Assembly: GCA_023653785.1 (NCBI GenBank)
Contig: JAMKCH010022302.1
Coordinates: forward strand, 1 to 64,000
From: Ophioderma brevispina
Taxonomy: Eukaryota > Echinodermata > Ophiuroidea > Amphilepidida > Ophiodermatidae
Direction of reading: 5' to 3'
DNA length: 64,000 nt
The notes below the pieces were generated by a model. It saw only the letters and a program-made list of their open reading frames with translations. It did not search any database and was not told the DNA's origin. Within the stretch, counting starts at the first letter, position 1; the number at the start of each line of letters is the position of its first letter. The position numbers were made by a program, and so were the translations under genes. Of this stretch, positions 1 to 11,728 are shown piece by piece.

Positions 1-1260
1 CACAGTTTTCTCTCGATAAACTATGTTTAACCTTGAAAGCGGGTTTTCTAGATACACATGGCTCTTTCCATCTAGATAAACTATTTTTTCTAACTAAACA
101 TAGCTTTTCTCTCTCGATAAATATAGCATTCCTCTCTTGATAAACAAGTTTTTCTAGATAAACTAAGTCGTTTCCTAGATAACTAATGTTTTGCTACTAA
201 CATAGTTTTTCTTCTCTTTAAACTAAGTTTTTTTGTTTTAGATAAACATTTTCTATTCTGCTAAACTGTTTTTTTCCAGATTAACATATTTTATCAAGAG
301 AAAACTAAGTTTTCTAGATAACGCATTTTTTCTCTCGTAATCTAAGTTTATCTAGATAAACACGGGTTTTCCAAGATCCACGTTTTTTCTCCTCTCTCCC
401 GATTTTGTTCTCGATAATCTAAATTTTATCTAGATCTACAACGGTTTTCTAGATAAACAGTTTTCCCTCTCTAGATAATACATAGTTTCTCCCTCGTTGA
501 TAAACTATTTTTTTTAGATAAATCTAAGATTTCTAGATAAACACACGGTTTTACTCTTGCTGTTTTCCTAGACATAAACTATGTTTTCTCCTGATCACTA
601 TATTATTTTTTAGATAAGGCGTCTTTTTTATCGATAAACTAAGTTTGGTTTTATAGATAACCCCCTCACCCCCTCGAGAAAATTTATTTTGTGATAACCC
701 GGTTTTCCCCATAGAAATCCCGAGTTTATCTATAAAGTAAGTTTATTTTGAAAAAAAAGTTTATAGAAAAACTAATTTACGGCTAATAAACTAAACTTAT
801 CAAGGAAATACAATTTGTTTTTCAAACAAAGCTCTTATAATGTGTTTATCAGTGAAAAACGAAATTTATCTAGAAAACTAAGTTTACTAAGATAAAATAA
901 GTTTTTTTGAAACTATGCTTATCAATTTAATAAACCGTGTTTTTTCAAATTGGAAAAACCTGTTTTCTCTTGATAGCTTAGTGTTTTTTCTAAAAAATTT
1001 TTTTTATTTTTTTTCTCATAATTTAAGAAAAAACCATGTGTATCCAGAGAAAAATCTAATTGTTATATAGATAAATAATTTTTTTTTTGAAACTACTGGC
1101 TTATCAATTTAATAAACCGTGGTTTTTCAAATTGAAAAACTCTTTTTTCTCCTTGATAAACTATTGTTTGTTCTAAGACAAAACAATTTTGTTCTCAAGA
1201 GAAAACTGTTTATCAAGAAAAAACCTGGTATCCAGAGAAAACTAGTATCCATAGTTTATC
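1..1260. repeat. Degenerate TAGATAAAC satellite array
   Basis: About 1.26 kb is built from diverged copies of a short AT-rich motif alternating TCTAGATAAAC(TA) and CTCTCGATAAACTA, with T-rich spacers. Copies are present in both orientations (TTTATCTAGATAAA is self-complementary), so the array can fold on itself. The array runs off the left edge. Towards 900-1260 the motif changes to TTATCAAG/GAAAAAC variants. No ORF or splice signal stands out. Confidence 0.8.
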
Positions 1261-1429
1261 TGGGTTGTGGTTTATAAGTCACTTCTCACAATAATGACAA
1301 AATTGCGTTTCCAATTCCTCCTCTCCGTTAAAAATACAATCATAATTCCGATTTCTATTACAAATCCCTTTTTTATGACAATAACGCACTTTCGAGCATT
1401 ACCATTCAGAGGTTAGTTTTACTGTAATG

Positions 1430-1855
1430 CAACCCATCGTGTCCCAGAGGAAACGTTTTGGACACCGTCGATTAGTTGGGAGAGGAGTTAGAAATATGTT
1501 GCCCCTAATCAGCTGTTTCATGGAAGAACTAAGATATCTGCGTGTGCATGTTTACTAGGGAGTACAAAGACTTTTTTGTGTTCCTTTGTATCCAAAACAC
1601 CGGGCGCTCAAAATTCTGCAGTGATATTCACTCACATTGATGCCATTGACGCAAATACGATTAGTCAGAATGTTTGAGAGTTATTGATTAGCCAACATTG
1701 AGTACGTTTATTGAATGAGTTTTTCAATAATCTGCTATCGGACTACATTGCTTAAATAGATTAGCGTGAATTTTTAATTTTTTTTCTCCACTGCAATCCC
1801 GCATTCGAAGCTAATACCTTCGGAATAGTACAACGCACGGTGACACGATGGGTTG
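1430..1855. mobile_element. Possible short TIR element (426 bp)
   Basis: A 14-bp sequence CAACCCATCGTGTC at 1430-1443 is repeated exactly inverted (GACACGATGGGTTG) at 1842-1855. The interval has no ORF, and no convincing target duplication is seen outside the ends, so a MITE is likely but the superfamily is unknown. Confidence 0.4.
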
Positions 1856-2286
1856 ATATACTATAGACAACCATCAACACAACTGTGCAAAAATCTTAAT
1901 AATTATGGTATGAAATAGATTATGAGACCATTTTCATTTACGGTTTTGCATGCCGCCGGCCTAAGGCCTGGAGTGGGTGGGGGGGTGCTGGGTGGGTGGT
2001 GGTCGTGGTGGTGGTGGGGGGGGGGGTTGCATGGGTTGCCGGCGCCGTGCTAACGCCCAGGGGGAATCAATTTTTTTTATACGCATATGAAAATAAAAAA
2101 GAAACATTGTAAGAGAAAGGTGGAAAGAGGAGGGGAAGAGAAGAGAGAAATAAACTCGCAAAAATAAAATTTATTGGACATTTTTAAAATCGCAAAAAAC
2201 ACGCTCCAACAAAAAGGAAAACTAAAACAAAGAAAACCAAAAATAAGAAAGCTGGTGTTATTTATTATAAGAGCAAGGCTCTTTTA

Positions 2287-2790
2287 AGCCTGTTACTCAG
2301 AAATTTCTGACTATGGACTTTTTAAAACAAAAAAATAAAATGGCAAAAAAGGGACCCGCTACTCAGAAACCCGTTACTGCAGAAAGCCCGCTATACGAAA
2401 ATTATGATAGTGGACCTTTAATAAAAAATAAAAAAAGACTCGCTATTCAGAAAGCCCTTTACTCAGCAAACCCCGCATTCAGAAAATTCTGAATAACGGG
2501 CCTTCTGATAAGTGGGTTTTCTGATTAGGGTCTTTGAGGAAGGGTTTTCTGAGCAGAGGGTGTCATCGCAAAAAGGGTGCGTGAATCAGAAGGGCACGCT
2601 GGTCAGAAAAAATATTCTGAGTATAATGGCCTTCTGAGTAACGGGTGTTCTGAGTAGCGGCTCTTCTGAATAATGGGTCATTTTATAGGAAAATCCATCC
2701 ACTATTCAGAATTCTGCAATGCGGACCTTCTGAGTAAAGGGTTTTATGAATAGTGAGGTCTTTGGTAGTGGTGTTCTGAAAAAGGGTACC
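2287..2790. repeat. Inverted minisatellite (ACTCAGAAA / TTCTGAGTA units)
   Basis: The left half repeats variants of CCCGTTACTCAGAAAGCCCG and the right half repeats the reverse complement, such as GGCCTTCTGAGTAACGGG. The orientation switches near 2477-2494 at ATTCAGAA-AA-TTCTGAAT. The whole block could form a large imperfect cruciform. It is noncoding. Confidence 0.75.
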
Positions 2791-2800
2791 CCCGTCCCCG

Positions 2801-4060
2801 CACGTGGTAAAGATCACCACGCGCCGTAGTTGTCAAGAAATGACGATTTTTATGCATTGTTTACTAATAAATGTCGGAATCGAATCTTAGTAAACCAAAC
2901 AATCGTAAATAGCATCTCAGCCATGCTTTAAAATGCTTTAGTGTCCATTTCACAAAGAAAAGTGCTATAAAGCATTGATATGACATAGGCCTAACACTAG
3001 CGATTTAGACCACAAATGCAGCATTGGGAGTTGGAAAAAATGATGATAGTGGCTTTAAGTCAGGATTCAGGCTTATCAGTGTTAGCGAGTTGGTGTTTTA
3101 TACAATAGTACTATAATGATACAATTAACAAGCTTACATGGTATCAATACAAGTATCCAAAAGCAAAATATTCAGTAGGGTAGCTTGGAGCAGCTGACGC
3201 AAAGTAGGAATAAAACATACAATTCCTCAACGTATTCAAAGACTTTTTTAAATCAGAAATTAAAAAAAAAAAAAAAAAATGACAATTTAAAAATATATAG
3301 AATATTCTAGCACCGTAAGCGTGCATATACATCGTTCTTTTAATCAACGACATTGACGTAGGTTTGCTGAATGACTTACAAATAGCTCAACAGTAAGAAT
3401 TCTAGAATAATACGGCTCACCCCATAATGTACAAACAAGCTATAATACAATTAACATATTAATAATTATGAAACATATATTATGCAGTAAAATTATGCAT
3501 CATCATAGAATCTTCATCCATTCTGATCACTTGCTTTGGCAAGGTGAGTATCTCACCTGTTCTCCTCAAACAGGAGTATGAAGAGTACACGGATTACCTG
3601 CCAAAATAAACACCCTTTGCAACGTAAAAAACCACCAAATTTAAAAAAGAGTAGAGCCATATAAAGGTTAATAAATGTAAAGAGCACCAAGTATACTCAA
3701 GTGCGTATCGCCCCATGGCAAACTTGGTACCATTTCTTCTGCCACTAATAATCGTTATAAAGGACCCTTTGAACGCATTTCTAATTAGTTATTTCCGTTT
3801 TCTTAAATCATATCTTCTCTTGATATGTGTCACATATACTTCTGAGGATTGAAATACATACTGTGCTTTTGTATTACGAGTAGTTAAGCGATTGTTAACG
3901 ATACTCCCACCTAGTTTGTTTCTGAATATACTCACGCTTGTATCAGGGATGTTCTAATGTTTTTTGCTGTGTTGGGGTTGTTTTTAAAACTTGGTGGATA
4001 CACTACCGTGTGTCTTAGGTGGGAAGGTAAAACAGACTCGCTGTGTGGGAAGAGTGATTG
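2801..4060. other. Intergenic or distal intron, nothing assigned
   Basis: This AT-rich stretch contains an A17 run near 3262 and scattered low-complexity sequence. I saw no coding exon with convincing splice sites; the next integrin stalk exon was looked for here and not found. Confidence 0.6.
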
Positions 4061-4069
4061 GCGACGGCG

Positions 4070-4110
4070 ACCCCCCCCCCCCCCCCCACACACACACATA
4101 CACCAAAGTT
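4070..4110. repeat. Poly-C tract followed by CA repeat
   Basis: A C run of about 17 bases is followed by (CA)n. It lies 50 bp from integrin exon 11 and is a likely replication- or assembly-slippage site. Confidence 0.8.
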
Positions 4111-4157
4111 TACCCTAGAGGTGTCTGGGCCCAACACCAAAGAAAAAAGGACCTTAC

Positions 4158-4283
4158 CTGTAATAAACAACGGTAGCATTTTGATGTGCTCCAACCACTA
4201 AATCTGGGTATCCGTTCCCATCCATGTCCAACCTCCACTTAGTGAACTTCCAAAGCTTGTGAGGCCTATATTCACTGATCTAC
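4158..4283 (-). CDS. Integrin alpha exon 11 (blade 7, Ca2+ loop), one frameshift
   Basis: The acceptor gcttgcag leads into RSVNIGLTSFGSSLSGG, then, after a one-base slip, DMDGNGYPDLVVGAHQNATV and VYYR before a gtaagg donor. SFG.SLSGG.DMDGNGYPDLxVGA is the hallmark last FG-GAP repeat of integrin alpha chains. The single missing base is between GGAGG and TTGGAC (a T in a short run). The exon ends in phase 2. The expected next residues (start of the calf/thigh stalk) were not found between 1 and 4157. Confidence 0.9.
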
Positions 4284-4439
4284 CTGCAAGCCTCTATCAA
4301 AAACAAATAAAAACAAACAAATAAACTTGAAGTTGTATTACATTATTTTTGTTGAATTGACTATAGATTAACTTGTTAATCCGCTCGGACAATTCAATCC
4401 TGGTTGGTAACTTTCACAATTTTCCATTAATTTACTGGT

Positions 4440-5120
4440 GTCTCGAAACATCAGACCCCGACGAAACAACAATAGACCTCAGACCTCGAAAATTCAGACC
4501 CGGAAGTGAATTTACTTCCTTGTCTGATGTTCGAGGTCTGATTGTTTCTAGACACCGGGGGGGGGGGGGGGGGGTGTCAGAAAACTATCCGCTCGAAACA
4601 AAGACCTCAGACCCGGGAAGTGTTTTTTTCCAGAAGTCAACATTTTACTTCCGGGTCGGATGTTTCGAGGTCTGATTTTCTAGACAAAACCGGGGGATGG
4701 GGGGTGTCTAAACATCGACCTCGAAACCTCAGACCTCAACCGGAGGTTGAAGTTACTTCCGGGTCTTATATTCGATGGTCGTTATTTTCTAGACACCCTG
4801 GTGTCTAAGAAACATCAGACCTCGAAACATCAACCTCAGACCCGGAGGGGAAGTTACTTCCGGTCGATTTAGTCAGAGGTCTGATGTTTCTAGAAATCCC
4901 TCCGGTGTCTAGAAACATCAACCTCAAACCACCTCAGACCTCGAAACATCAGACCCGGAAGTAATTTAACTTCCGGGTCTGAGGTCTGATTTTTCGAGGT
5001 CTGATGGTGTCTAGAAACACTACAGACCTCGAAACATCAACCCGGAAGTAAAATGTTGAACTTCGAAGTCAAAAATGTTTCCCGAAGTCAAGCATTCACT
5101 GCTGGTCCTGATTTTTGAAA
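4440..5120. repeat. Self-complementary minisatellite array 1 (CAGACCTCGAAACATCAGAC)
   Basis: Units of roughly 100 bp consist of GACCTCGAAACATCAGACC, CGGAAGTAAATTTACTTCCG, then the reverse complement GGTCTGATGTTTCGAGGTC, and a TCTAGACACCGGGG spacer. Each unit is thus a near-perfect palindrome centred on CCGGAAGT-(AAATTT)-ACTTCCGG. A G17 tract at about 4557 belongs to one unit. The array lies just downstream of integrin exon 11 in the adjoining intron. Confidence 0.85.
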
Positions 5121-5914
5121 GTCAAGTAGACCCTCACCGTGCTGTGACACGGAGGAGTTTGCCCTTGTTTTCTGCTGTCCTTCCGCTAAATTGAGGGGGC
5201 CGTCCAGTCGAAAGAGAAGGGACGATATGGCCCGGGGGGCGGGAGGAGGTGTCCTCCTTTTACGACGTCAAAACCTTTGCAACTTCGCTTACTAGACACA
5301 TTTTTTTCCCTCATGCATGCAAATTTTAGTAGAACAATTTGAATTACAAGTGCTATGGTAAACGTCATAATTCATGGCCAACCGTTTTACAAAAAGGTGT
5401 GGAATGTTGCGGGAGGTCTGTAAGTTTGAGTATGGAACAGTTTTCTATGAATAGTAAGATAAGTAATAGACCCGATTTAAAATTGGCAGTAAGTTAAATA
5501 ATAAAAAACTTAACTGATTAGGTAGCTAGAGGTTAAATTTTAAATTGAGGGCACTTTGAACTACCTTTATATCTAAATGCTGGGCTTGTGGAACTGGAGA
5601 TTTGAAGTAAAATAATATGCTTGGAGCGGCTACATAGTGAAATGGGTGTAGTATGTATTTAGCAACGCCGCGTCCATTTGGTCCAGTCGGGTCCAAGTCC
5701 CAGCAATCTCCCCTTGTCACGCCGGAAGATTAGGCTTGATTTGGTTTTCTATCTACTTTTTTTCATTATTTTTTGACTTACAAAACTTCTCAAACAGAAC
5801 GGGTAACTAGTCATTAGTCAACAATTCCAGGGCCACAGTTCTCCCCATGTTTAAGTGAAGCGTGTGTCGTCTTCTTAGTACAGAAAAAGATTTTCCTCCT
5901 CACTCCCATTTGAA
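5121..5914. other. Spacer between the two palindromic minisatellite arrays
   Basis: About 800 bp of apparently single-copy sequence separates the two arrays of the same minisatellite. It holds no recognised gene; short ORFs here lack splice signals or family motifs. Confidence 0.5.
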
Positions 5915-6310
5915 GTCACTTCCTGGTCTGATGTTTAGAGGTTTGATGTTTCGAGACACCGGGATGTCTCGAGAAACTCAACCTCGAAACACAGACCCGA
6001 ACTAACTTTACTTCCGGGTCTGAGGTCTGATGTTTCGAGGTCTTTTTTTTTCTAGAAATCCCCGGAGATGTCTCGAAATATTAGACCTCGAAACATCAGA
6101 CCCGGAAGTAAATGTTGACTTCGGCAAAAAAAAACACTTCCGGGTCGGAGGCTGTTGTTTCGAGGTCTGATGGTTTTTTATAGGACATTTTTCCTGTAGG
6201 TGTGTCTAGAAACATCAGACTCGAAACATCAGACCCGGAATTGAATTTACTTCCGGGTCTGAGTTTGCGAGGTCTGAGGTCGTTGTTTCGAGGTTCTGAT
6301 GTTCGAGCCC
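5915..6310. repeat. Self-complementary minisatellite array 2
   Basis: This is the same palindromic unit as in the array at 4440-5120: CAGACCCGGAAGTAAATTTACTTCCGGGTCTGAGG-type cores flanked by GACCTCGAAACATC and GATGTTTCGAGGTC. Roughly four diverged units are present. Both arrays share the TCTAGA(A/C)AC spacer. Confidence 0.83.
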
Positions 6311-7607
6311 CCTAAATTTACTCTGGTTAATTTTCTAACTGTAAATTCAAATGACTGCCAATGTAGCTTAACATTTAAATGAGCAAGGGGTCAGCGGGCA
6401 AGCACGTGGAAGTTTGTGTCAAATTATGGGATTGCCGAGTCGTTATAAATGTGTGACACTAGAATTGTAACAAGATTTAACAGGAATAATAGGGCTTTGA
6501 GGTCACAATGTGACAAGATAAATTATTTTTCGCCGTGGAGTTCTACCCCTTTCATAGCAAAACATTATACAGCAGTTCTACTTGAAGTGTTTATAAAATG
6601 GTGCTTTATGATTAAAGTACAAAGATAAGGACCAAAATTAAATGTAAGACTCACTTCATATCAAGGATGGCACTTTTTTTAATTTCACAGAAATCTAGTC
6701 ATAAACTTGAATACGACAAGCTATTGTTGCTAAGAATGAACGCTCTACATGTATATAAAATAACACTGAAATCACTATTATAGTCGTTTCAAGCGTATCT
6801 TCAACGTCTTAGCCTACAAAATATAACTCAACAATTTAAAAAACACTTCCTAGCCAAAATTGCCGCCCATACAGATAAAACAGTTGAAATAACACTCGTC
6901 CTTCCTACCCAATTCGTTATCAGATTGTTCCACCAATTTAATCTGTCTATTTAGGCCCTTAGCACTGAGATATCAGTAAGTCCGTATAAGAGCACCGTGG
7001 AAATTTGAGGTGAAAGGGCCCCAATTCAAGATACACAATATCTTGTTTCCACACACAAAACACTTAGATTGTGAGATCTTACCATTTTAATTGTCCTACA
7101 TGCTTCCGTATTAATGAGTACACAGACAAGGAGGGGATTATACGGCAGTGTCCAATCAATCAAAAGGATGCAACACCAGTTTATTTCTAAATACACACCC
7201 TTTAATTTTGATTATTTTAAAAAAAAACTAATTTTCTGCTGTGAACCCACTCAAAAATTTCAAGGAGAAGACCTTTTGAGATTGTAATAAAAAAACGTAT
7301 TTATTTCAAATAGACAAATAAGCAAAGTAGAATAAAATGTTGTATACTTTTAAAAGAATTACCGCAATTGCAAGGTGTCAGGAAGGAACAGGAACAAGGT
7401 CGACAAAGTGATAGCATTTTTACACAGCTTTGTATACACAAATTTGTGTACTTTTGACACAATAATAGTACCAATTTGTCGACCATGTTACCTCCCTGAC
7501 ACAACATCGGTGTATTTATTTTGAAGAGTGTGAAATTAAACCACAGATACAAAACAATCTGACACTCAAGAAAGTTGTACATTAAATTAAAAATAAAAAA
7601 AATTAAA
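6311..7607. other. Integrin intron, no feature recognised
   Basis: AT-rich intronic sequence between the palindromic array and exon 10. I see no exon, TIR pair or tandem array. Confidence 0.5.
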
Positions 7608-7635
7608 ATGCAACATGTTCATATCTTGTTTTTAC

Positions 7636-7709
7636 TCCTAGTGCTGATCCATGGTAAATATATACAGCTCCAGAGTCATCGTCTTCAAATGGAGCTCCAA
7701 TTGCAACAT
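7636..7709 (-). CDS. Integrin alpha exon 10 (blade 6 GAP strand)
   Basis: The exon follows the acceptor aagtgtag and encodes DVAIGAPFEDDDSGAVYIY followed by HGSALG. The sequence DVAIGAPFE...GAVYIYHGS is the second half of the blade-6 FG-GAP unit and continues directly from DLNQDGTK of exon 9. The 3' boundary is uncertain: a gtaaaa donor is available after LG, but reading through gives GVKTRYEHVAF, which resembles the integrin segment GLRTxYSQRI, so the real exon may reach about 7608. Confidence 0.82.
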
Positions 7710-8329
7710 CTACACTTATAATATAATTTTATAAAGTAGGAATAGGTTTCAATCTGATGGTAATAAATGCTTTCAGGTTAGTATTATGTTATTACCCAAC
7801 GGTGAAACATTCCACATGTGTCTGCAAACTAGCAGCGCAGAGATACTTTTAATAGATGCAGCCCACCTCGACCAGATCAGAAGCTAAGCCACATTTTAGT
7901 CAAATCTAAAACTTTGGTTCAAGTTACGCTTTTTAAAGTGGAGTTATATTAATAACATTTGCTAAGATTGGCAAAATGGTTTGAGGTGACAAATTATAGA
8001 ACACTTTCCTGAATCCAAATCGGATTGTAGGAACTAACTTAATAGGTGTAGTTCGTTCGGTATGGGTATGAAGTACCCAAAGGATACCAATGACAGATTT
8101 GACGTAGGTAAACTAGGCACCCGATAACTTAATAATTGAAATCTGCTCTATAATTAAGATACAGTGATGTCCAAAAAAGTCACCTAAAAAACGATTAAAT
8201 TGCATACAACAAAAACAAACAATTACACCACAAAAAAAAAAAAAAAAACAAGCAAAAGCAAAAATCCCTTGCCAATGTATATTTTTCACGTTCTTCTGAA
8301 TTACAATGTAATGAGTTTTTTATAGCTTT

Positions 8330-8706
8330 AAAGAGAACTGAGGGATTTCCAGGAAGAAGAAGCGCTCCCAATTTTTGTCGGAACCCGGGTTTGTTTTTTT
8401 TTTTACATATTGGAATGCTTACCAATATATTAGCTCACACCCCTGAGTGAATAAGTCGAATGACGCACGTCGTTATGTATAGATGAGAGTTAGAGTTTTG
8501 TCGTGCACAACAGAAAAGTCAAAGCATGGTTTTCTATGGGGAACGATTACGATAGCAGACCAGTTCAAAACAAGGTTGCTGGGTTTCTTTTGCACATGTT
8601 TGTCCAATAAACTTCGAAACATTCTCGGTATGTGTCTACAACCGATCCAGTGAAGTTGAGAGAAATCCGTATCCTTAAAAAAATCTCCTCCGCTCCACTT
8701 TAAGAC
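8330..8706 (+). repeat. Dispersed repeat, copy 1 (about 370 bp)
   Basis: This interval is matched by 62215-62582 in the same orientation over its whole length. Shared stretches include CAAAGCATGGTTTTCTATGG, GGAACGATTACGATAGCAG, TTTGTCCAATAAAC and CTACAACCGAT. By eye the copies are about 85% identical with small indels. It lies in the intron between integrin exons 9 and 10. No ORF is conserved, so a nonautonomous element or conserved repeat family is likely. Confidence 0.8.
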
Positions 8707-9099
8707 AAAAGAAACAACGAAGAGCAGGCATCCGAAGTGCTCCTTCGAGTGGGTCCGTATCTGGTAAGTTGCTCTGAAACACGGGTGTGACGCAGAAGGG
8801 TTGTTTGATCAATGCCATGAATGCTGCACAATGTTACATACTGCTACGTGTAAGAAACACATAGTCGTAGTAAGTAAGTGTTCTCAAAGTTGAAGAGAAC
8901 CACAAGATATGGCATAATCATGCTAAAACTTCACTAAGTACTAACACTTTGGGGGGCTAAAATGCGTGTTTAAAGTCAGGGTTTTTTATGTGTAAGATTA
9001 GGATTTTATGGGATCACATATGACCCTATTGAGGTGAATTCACAAAACTGGGCATGTGGGATTGATTCAAAAAACCACCCTTGGATGTGACGTAGCTAC

Positions 9100-9174
9100 C
9101 TTAGTGCCATCTTGGTTCAAATCCCCAGCTGCAGCAATGGCTGTACCAAACCTTGCTCCAATGGCGTTATTACC
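9100..9174 (-). CDS. Integrin alpha exon 9 (blade 6, Ca2+ loop)
   Basis: The short exon follows the acceptor actacag and encodes GNNAIGARFGTAIAAAGDLN then QDGTK before a gtagct donor. This matches integrin RFG.ai...GDLN.DG.xD, the calcium loop of blade 6. Exon 10 begins with AT, so Asp of the loop needs one extra base in the exon 9 end; one base appears to be missing near ACTAAG, so the join is out of frame as written. Gene context: 790 bp downstream of exon 8 and 1.4 kb upstream of exon 10. Confidence 0.82.
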
Positions 9175-9961
9175 CTGTAGTTAGCATCTAGTTGAAGGTT
9201 ACCCTATTAAAAGATTGATGCATTCACCAAATTGCCCCAAATAACTGTATCAAGTCGTACATGTATGTGTAACATAAAGAAATTTTACCTATTCTATGTA
9301 AAGTAAAAGTAAGCTCTCTGTGTATTTCAAAATAAAAAAACCGTAATTTTATCAGACCCTGTAAACCAAATGTAGCAATGTACAGTCGTGACAATGACCG
9401 AATAATAACATAAAAAGGTGTACTATAAACAGTAGAAAAGAAAGAGGAATAACCATTGGCTATTTTGACGTAATACGAAATCTCCTATTTAGCCTATTTA
9501 GTAAAAGATATTTCTGTTGTAAACAGATTAACTATTTTTAGGCTCAAAGAAAGGAAAAACTTTATATAGTTATATGTAGCACTTTGATATATTTACCAAT
9601 TTACAGGTTTGGAATTTAAAAGTGTATTTGTTCGACTTCTGTTTTGATATGGCTGTGCATGAAACCCAGGATAGAAGTAGAGCCCGGGGAATTAGTTCTG
9701 TTCTATGCAAAATAGTTTAGGGTTTTTACATAAGTTGATAGTTATACGCTAAGTACACTAGAATAATCATAAAAGATTATGTAAATTAAATTCGCTCTCC
9801 GTTGAGGGGTGCGAGAAGGGTTAGGACATAAAAGAATAATTGGTTATCAAGACCTATTGCTAAGAAAACATGAACATGGTAATAGAGATGAAAAGGTCAA
9901 GAGATAGGGCGGTCGACATCTGGATCCATCCATCGCTATTGATAATATATATTACTTTTAC

Positions 9962-10095
9962 CTCGCCTTGGTTGACATATATGTACATCTTCCCTCATCC
10001 ATTTCATCTGTGTAAAGTGGCGCACCAACTAATAGGTCCGACAGCCCATCATTATTGAGATCACTGCAGCACCGATGACCCAAAGAAGTGTTCAC
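9962..10095 (-). CDS. Integrin alpha exon 8 (blade 5, Ca2+ loop), frameshifted
   Basis: After the acceptor tattgcag, phase 1, the exon encodes GEHFFGSSV, then in a shifted frame DLNNDGLSDLLVGAPLYTD and EMDEGR, then in a third frame YIYVNQGE before the gtaaaa donor. DLNNDGLSDLLVGAP is the textbook integrin FG-GAP calcium loop (DxNxDGxxDLLVGAP). Comparing with the family, three single bases are missing: two around the expected VAAVDLN and one at GRVYIYVN. With those counted, the exon length and exit phase (0) fit exon 9. Either this copy is a pseudogene here, or the assembly carries indel errors. Confidence 0.88.
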
Positions 10096-10099
10096 CTGC

Positions 10100-11728
10100 A
10101 ATATATAATAGTAATTAGTTAATGTTTCATATTATATAAAAAGATAGTTGAGCGACCAACCCAAACACGCAAGCCCTGAATCTGAACTATAACTCGTTCA
10201 GTTCTCTGCAATATTGAAGGCCTCGTTTTTAAATAATTTAAACATATAATTGCGACAATTGTTTTAATTTTTAAAGCATAAAAGGAAGAGGCTTGATGGT
10301 TAGTCGAGGAGCGATACTTTATACTTTTTTTGTTGCTTGGCAATATGGGGCTTGACCTTTCTGGCCCATACTTTCGTAACTAAGTATTCAAAGGTATTCC
10401 TTAATTTTATCTTTAGGAGCTCCACCAATATTTGTACCATTTTTAAGCCAAATCGGAGACTTTAAAATTCGACCCCTGTAAAACTGCAATTGGCCATTTT
10501 TATTGATTTTTTTTTTTTTTTTTTGTTTTAGCCCATAACTCCAAAAAGCCTTAGGCTGCCGGCTGCAGTATACCTTTTTGGAATCCTTATAGTTAGATAA
10601 ATAACATGGTATAACTTTTTCAAAATGGTTGGATCAAATGGAAAATGACCCTTGTGTAATCTTTCTCTAGACACCATTTGCAGTGCTTGAGAATCACATT
10701 TCAGGGGTCCCTAACGTCTGTTCGAAAACCTTTTGTGTTTCCAAATTTCTGCTAGTTCCGGACCTAAGGTCATCGTTTATACGCACACTACATATTAATT
10801 TCCACATTTTCACACACTGTACTCCATAGAAGGGAGGCGTCCTGGGGGTCCGGATTCCGACATTATAGATCACTTATTTGAAGAATCTATAATTCACAAA
10901 AGTTTTATTGATTACATCTAAAGAACCTTTTTGTTACAAAATGAAGGTTCATTGTAGAATCAGCTCGCTAGCAAATGAAAAGTTATTCATTTTGCTTGCT
11001 CTTACTTGCATAGAGTTTTTTTTGCATAAATCCGAACTTTGCTTTTAATAGGACTAATGCAAATTCGTTTGAACTCTGGATAAATATAATCGGACTTTCC
11101 TTTTCCCTGACTTGAACAATCCTTAAAAGTTAACTTTTTACAGTTCTCCATAAACGCCTTCTTAATTTTGAAATTGGTGAAATCAAAGATAACAACTTTT
11201 TTTTGCCCACTTGTAAGCTCTCGGTGCACCTGTCACACCCTCTTTGGCATTATCCGACGTGAAACTCCCGGATGTTAAGGAATAGCTTGTAGAACAGAAT
11301 GATAACAACAATGATCATTGAAAAAGAAAATATCAGCAAATGTCTGGCAGAACTTTTTTGCAAAAGCTCTAGTCTTTGCCAAGACCCCTGGATGTTATCA
11401 GTACAATCTGCCATTCATTGGGGGGGGGGGTTTGGCGTTGTTAATACTTCCATTAGTTTATATCCTTTTTTGAAGTCTGAATATTAATTGTATATTATCG
11501 TTATTTCAATTTTGCACGGTGGTAATTTTTTTGATCTTTCGTTAACGTATTGAACAAAGACCAGAAAATTAGAATCATCTAGCATGTCTAATGCTAGTAT
11601 TGAAAACACAAACTGGTCCAAGAAGAGACTGGACTAACCTAAAACTAGTCAGCTTACTATTTCTCATGTTACACCTAATTGGTTCAAAAGGGTGTTTGAA
11701 CTCCTATTGAAACACATGATTATATACG
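10100..11728. other. Long integrin intron, unassigned part
   Basis: This AT-rich stretch includes a T18 run near 10507 and a G10 run near 11420. A phrase on the minus strand near 10430 reads NGTNIGGAPKD but lacks the flanking integrin residues and splice sites, so it was not called an exon. Confidence 0.5.

Noticed and set aside
1961..2161. Minus-strand proline-rich ORF
   Set aside because: It is a translation of a G-rich low-complexity tract (GGTGGTGGGGG), with no splice context or family.
3546..3596. Small minus-strand exon-like segment with tttggcag acceptor and gtgaga donor, possibly the next integrin exon
   Set aside because: Joined to exon 11 in the required phase it gives an immediate stop, and its residues do not match the start of the integrin stalk.
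10425..10470. Minus-strand phrase NGTNIGGAPKDK resembling an FG-GAP strand
   Set aside because: No FG...DxNxDG context and no acceptor or donor; chance similarity is likelier.
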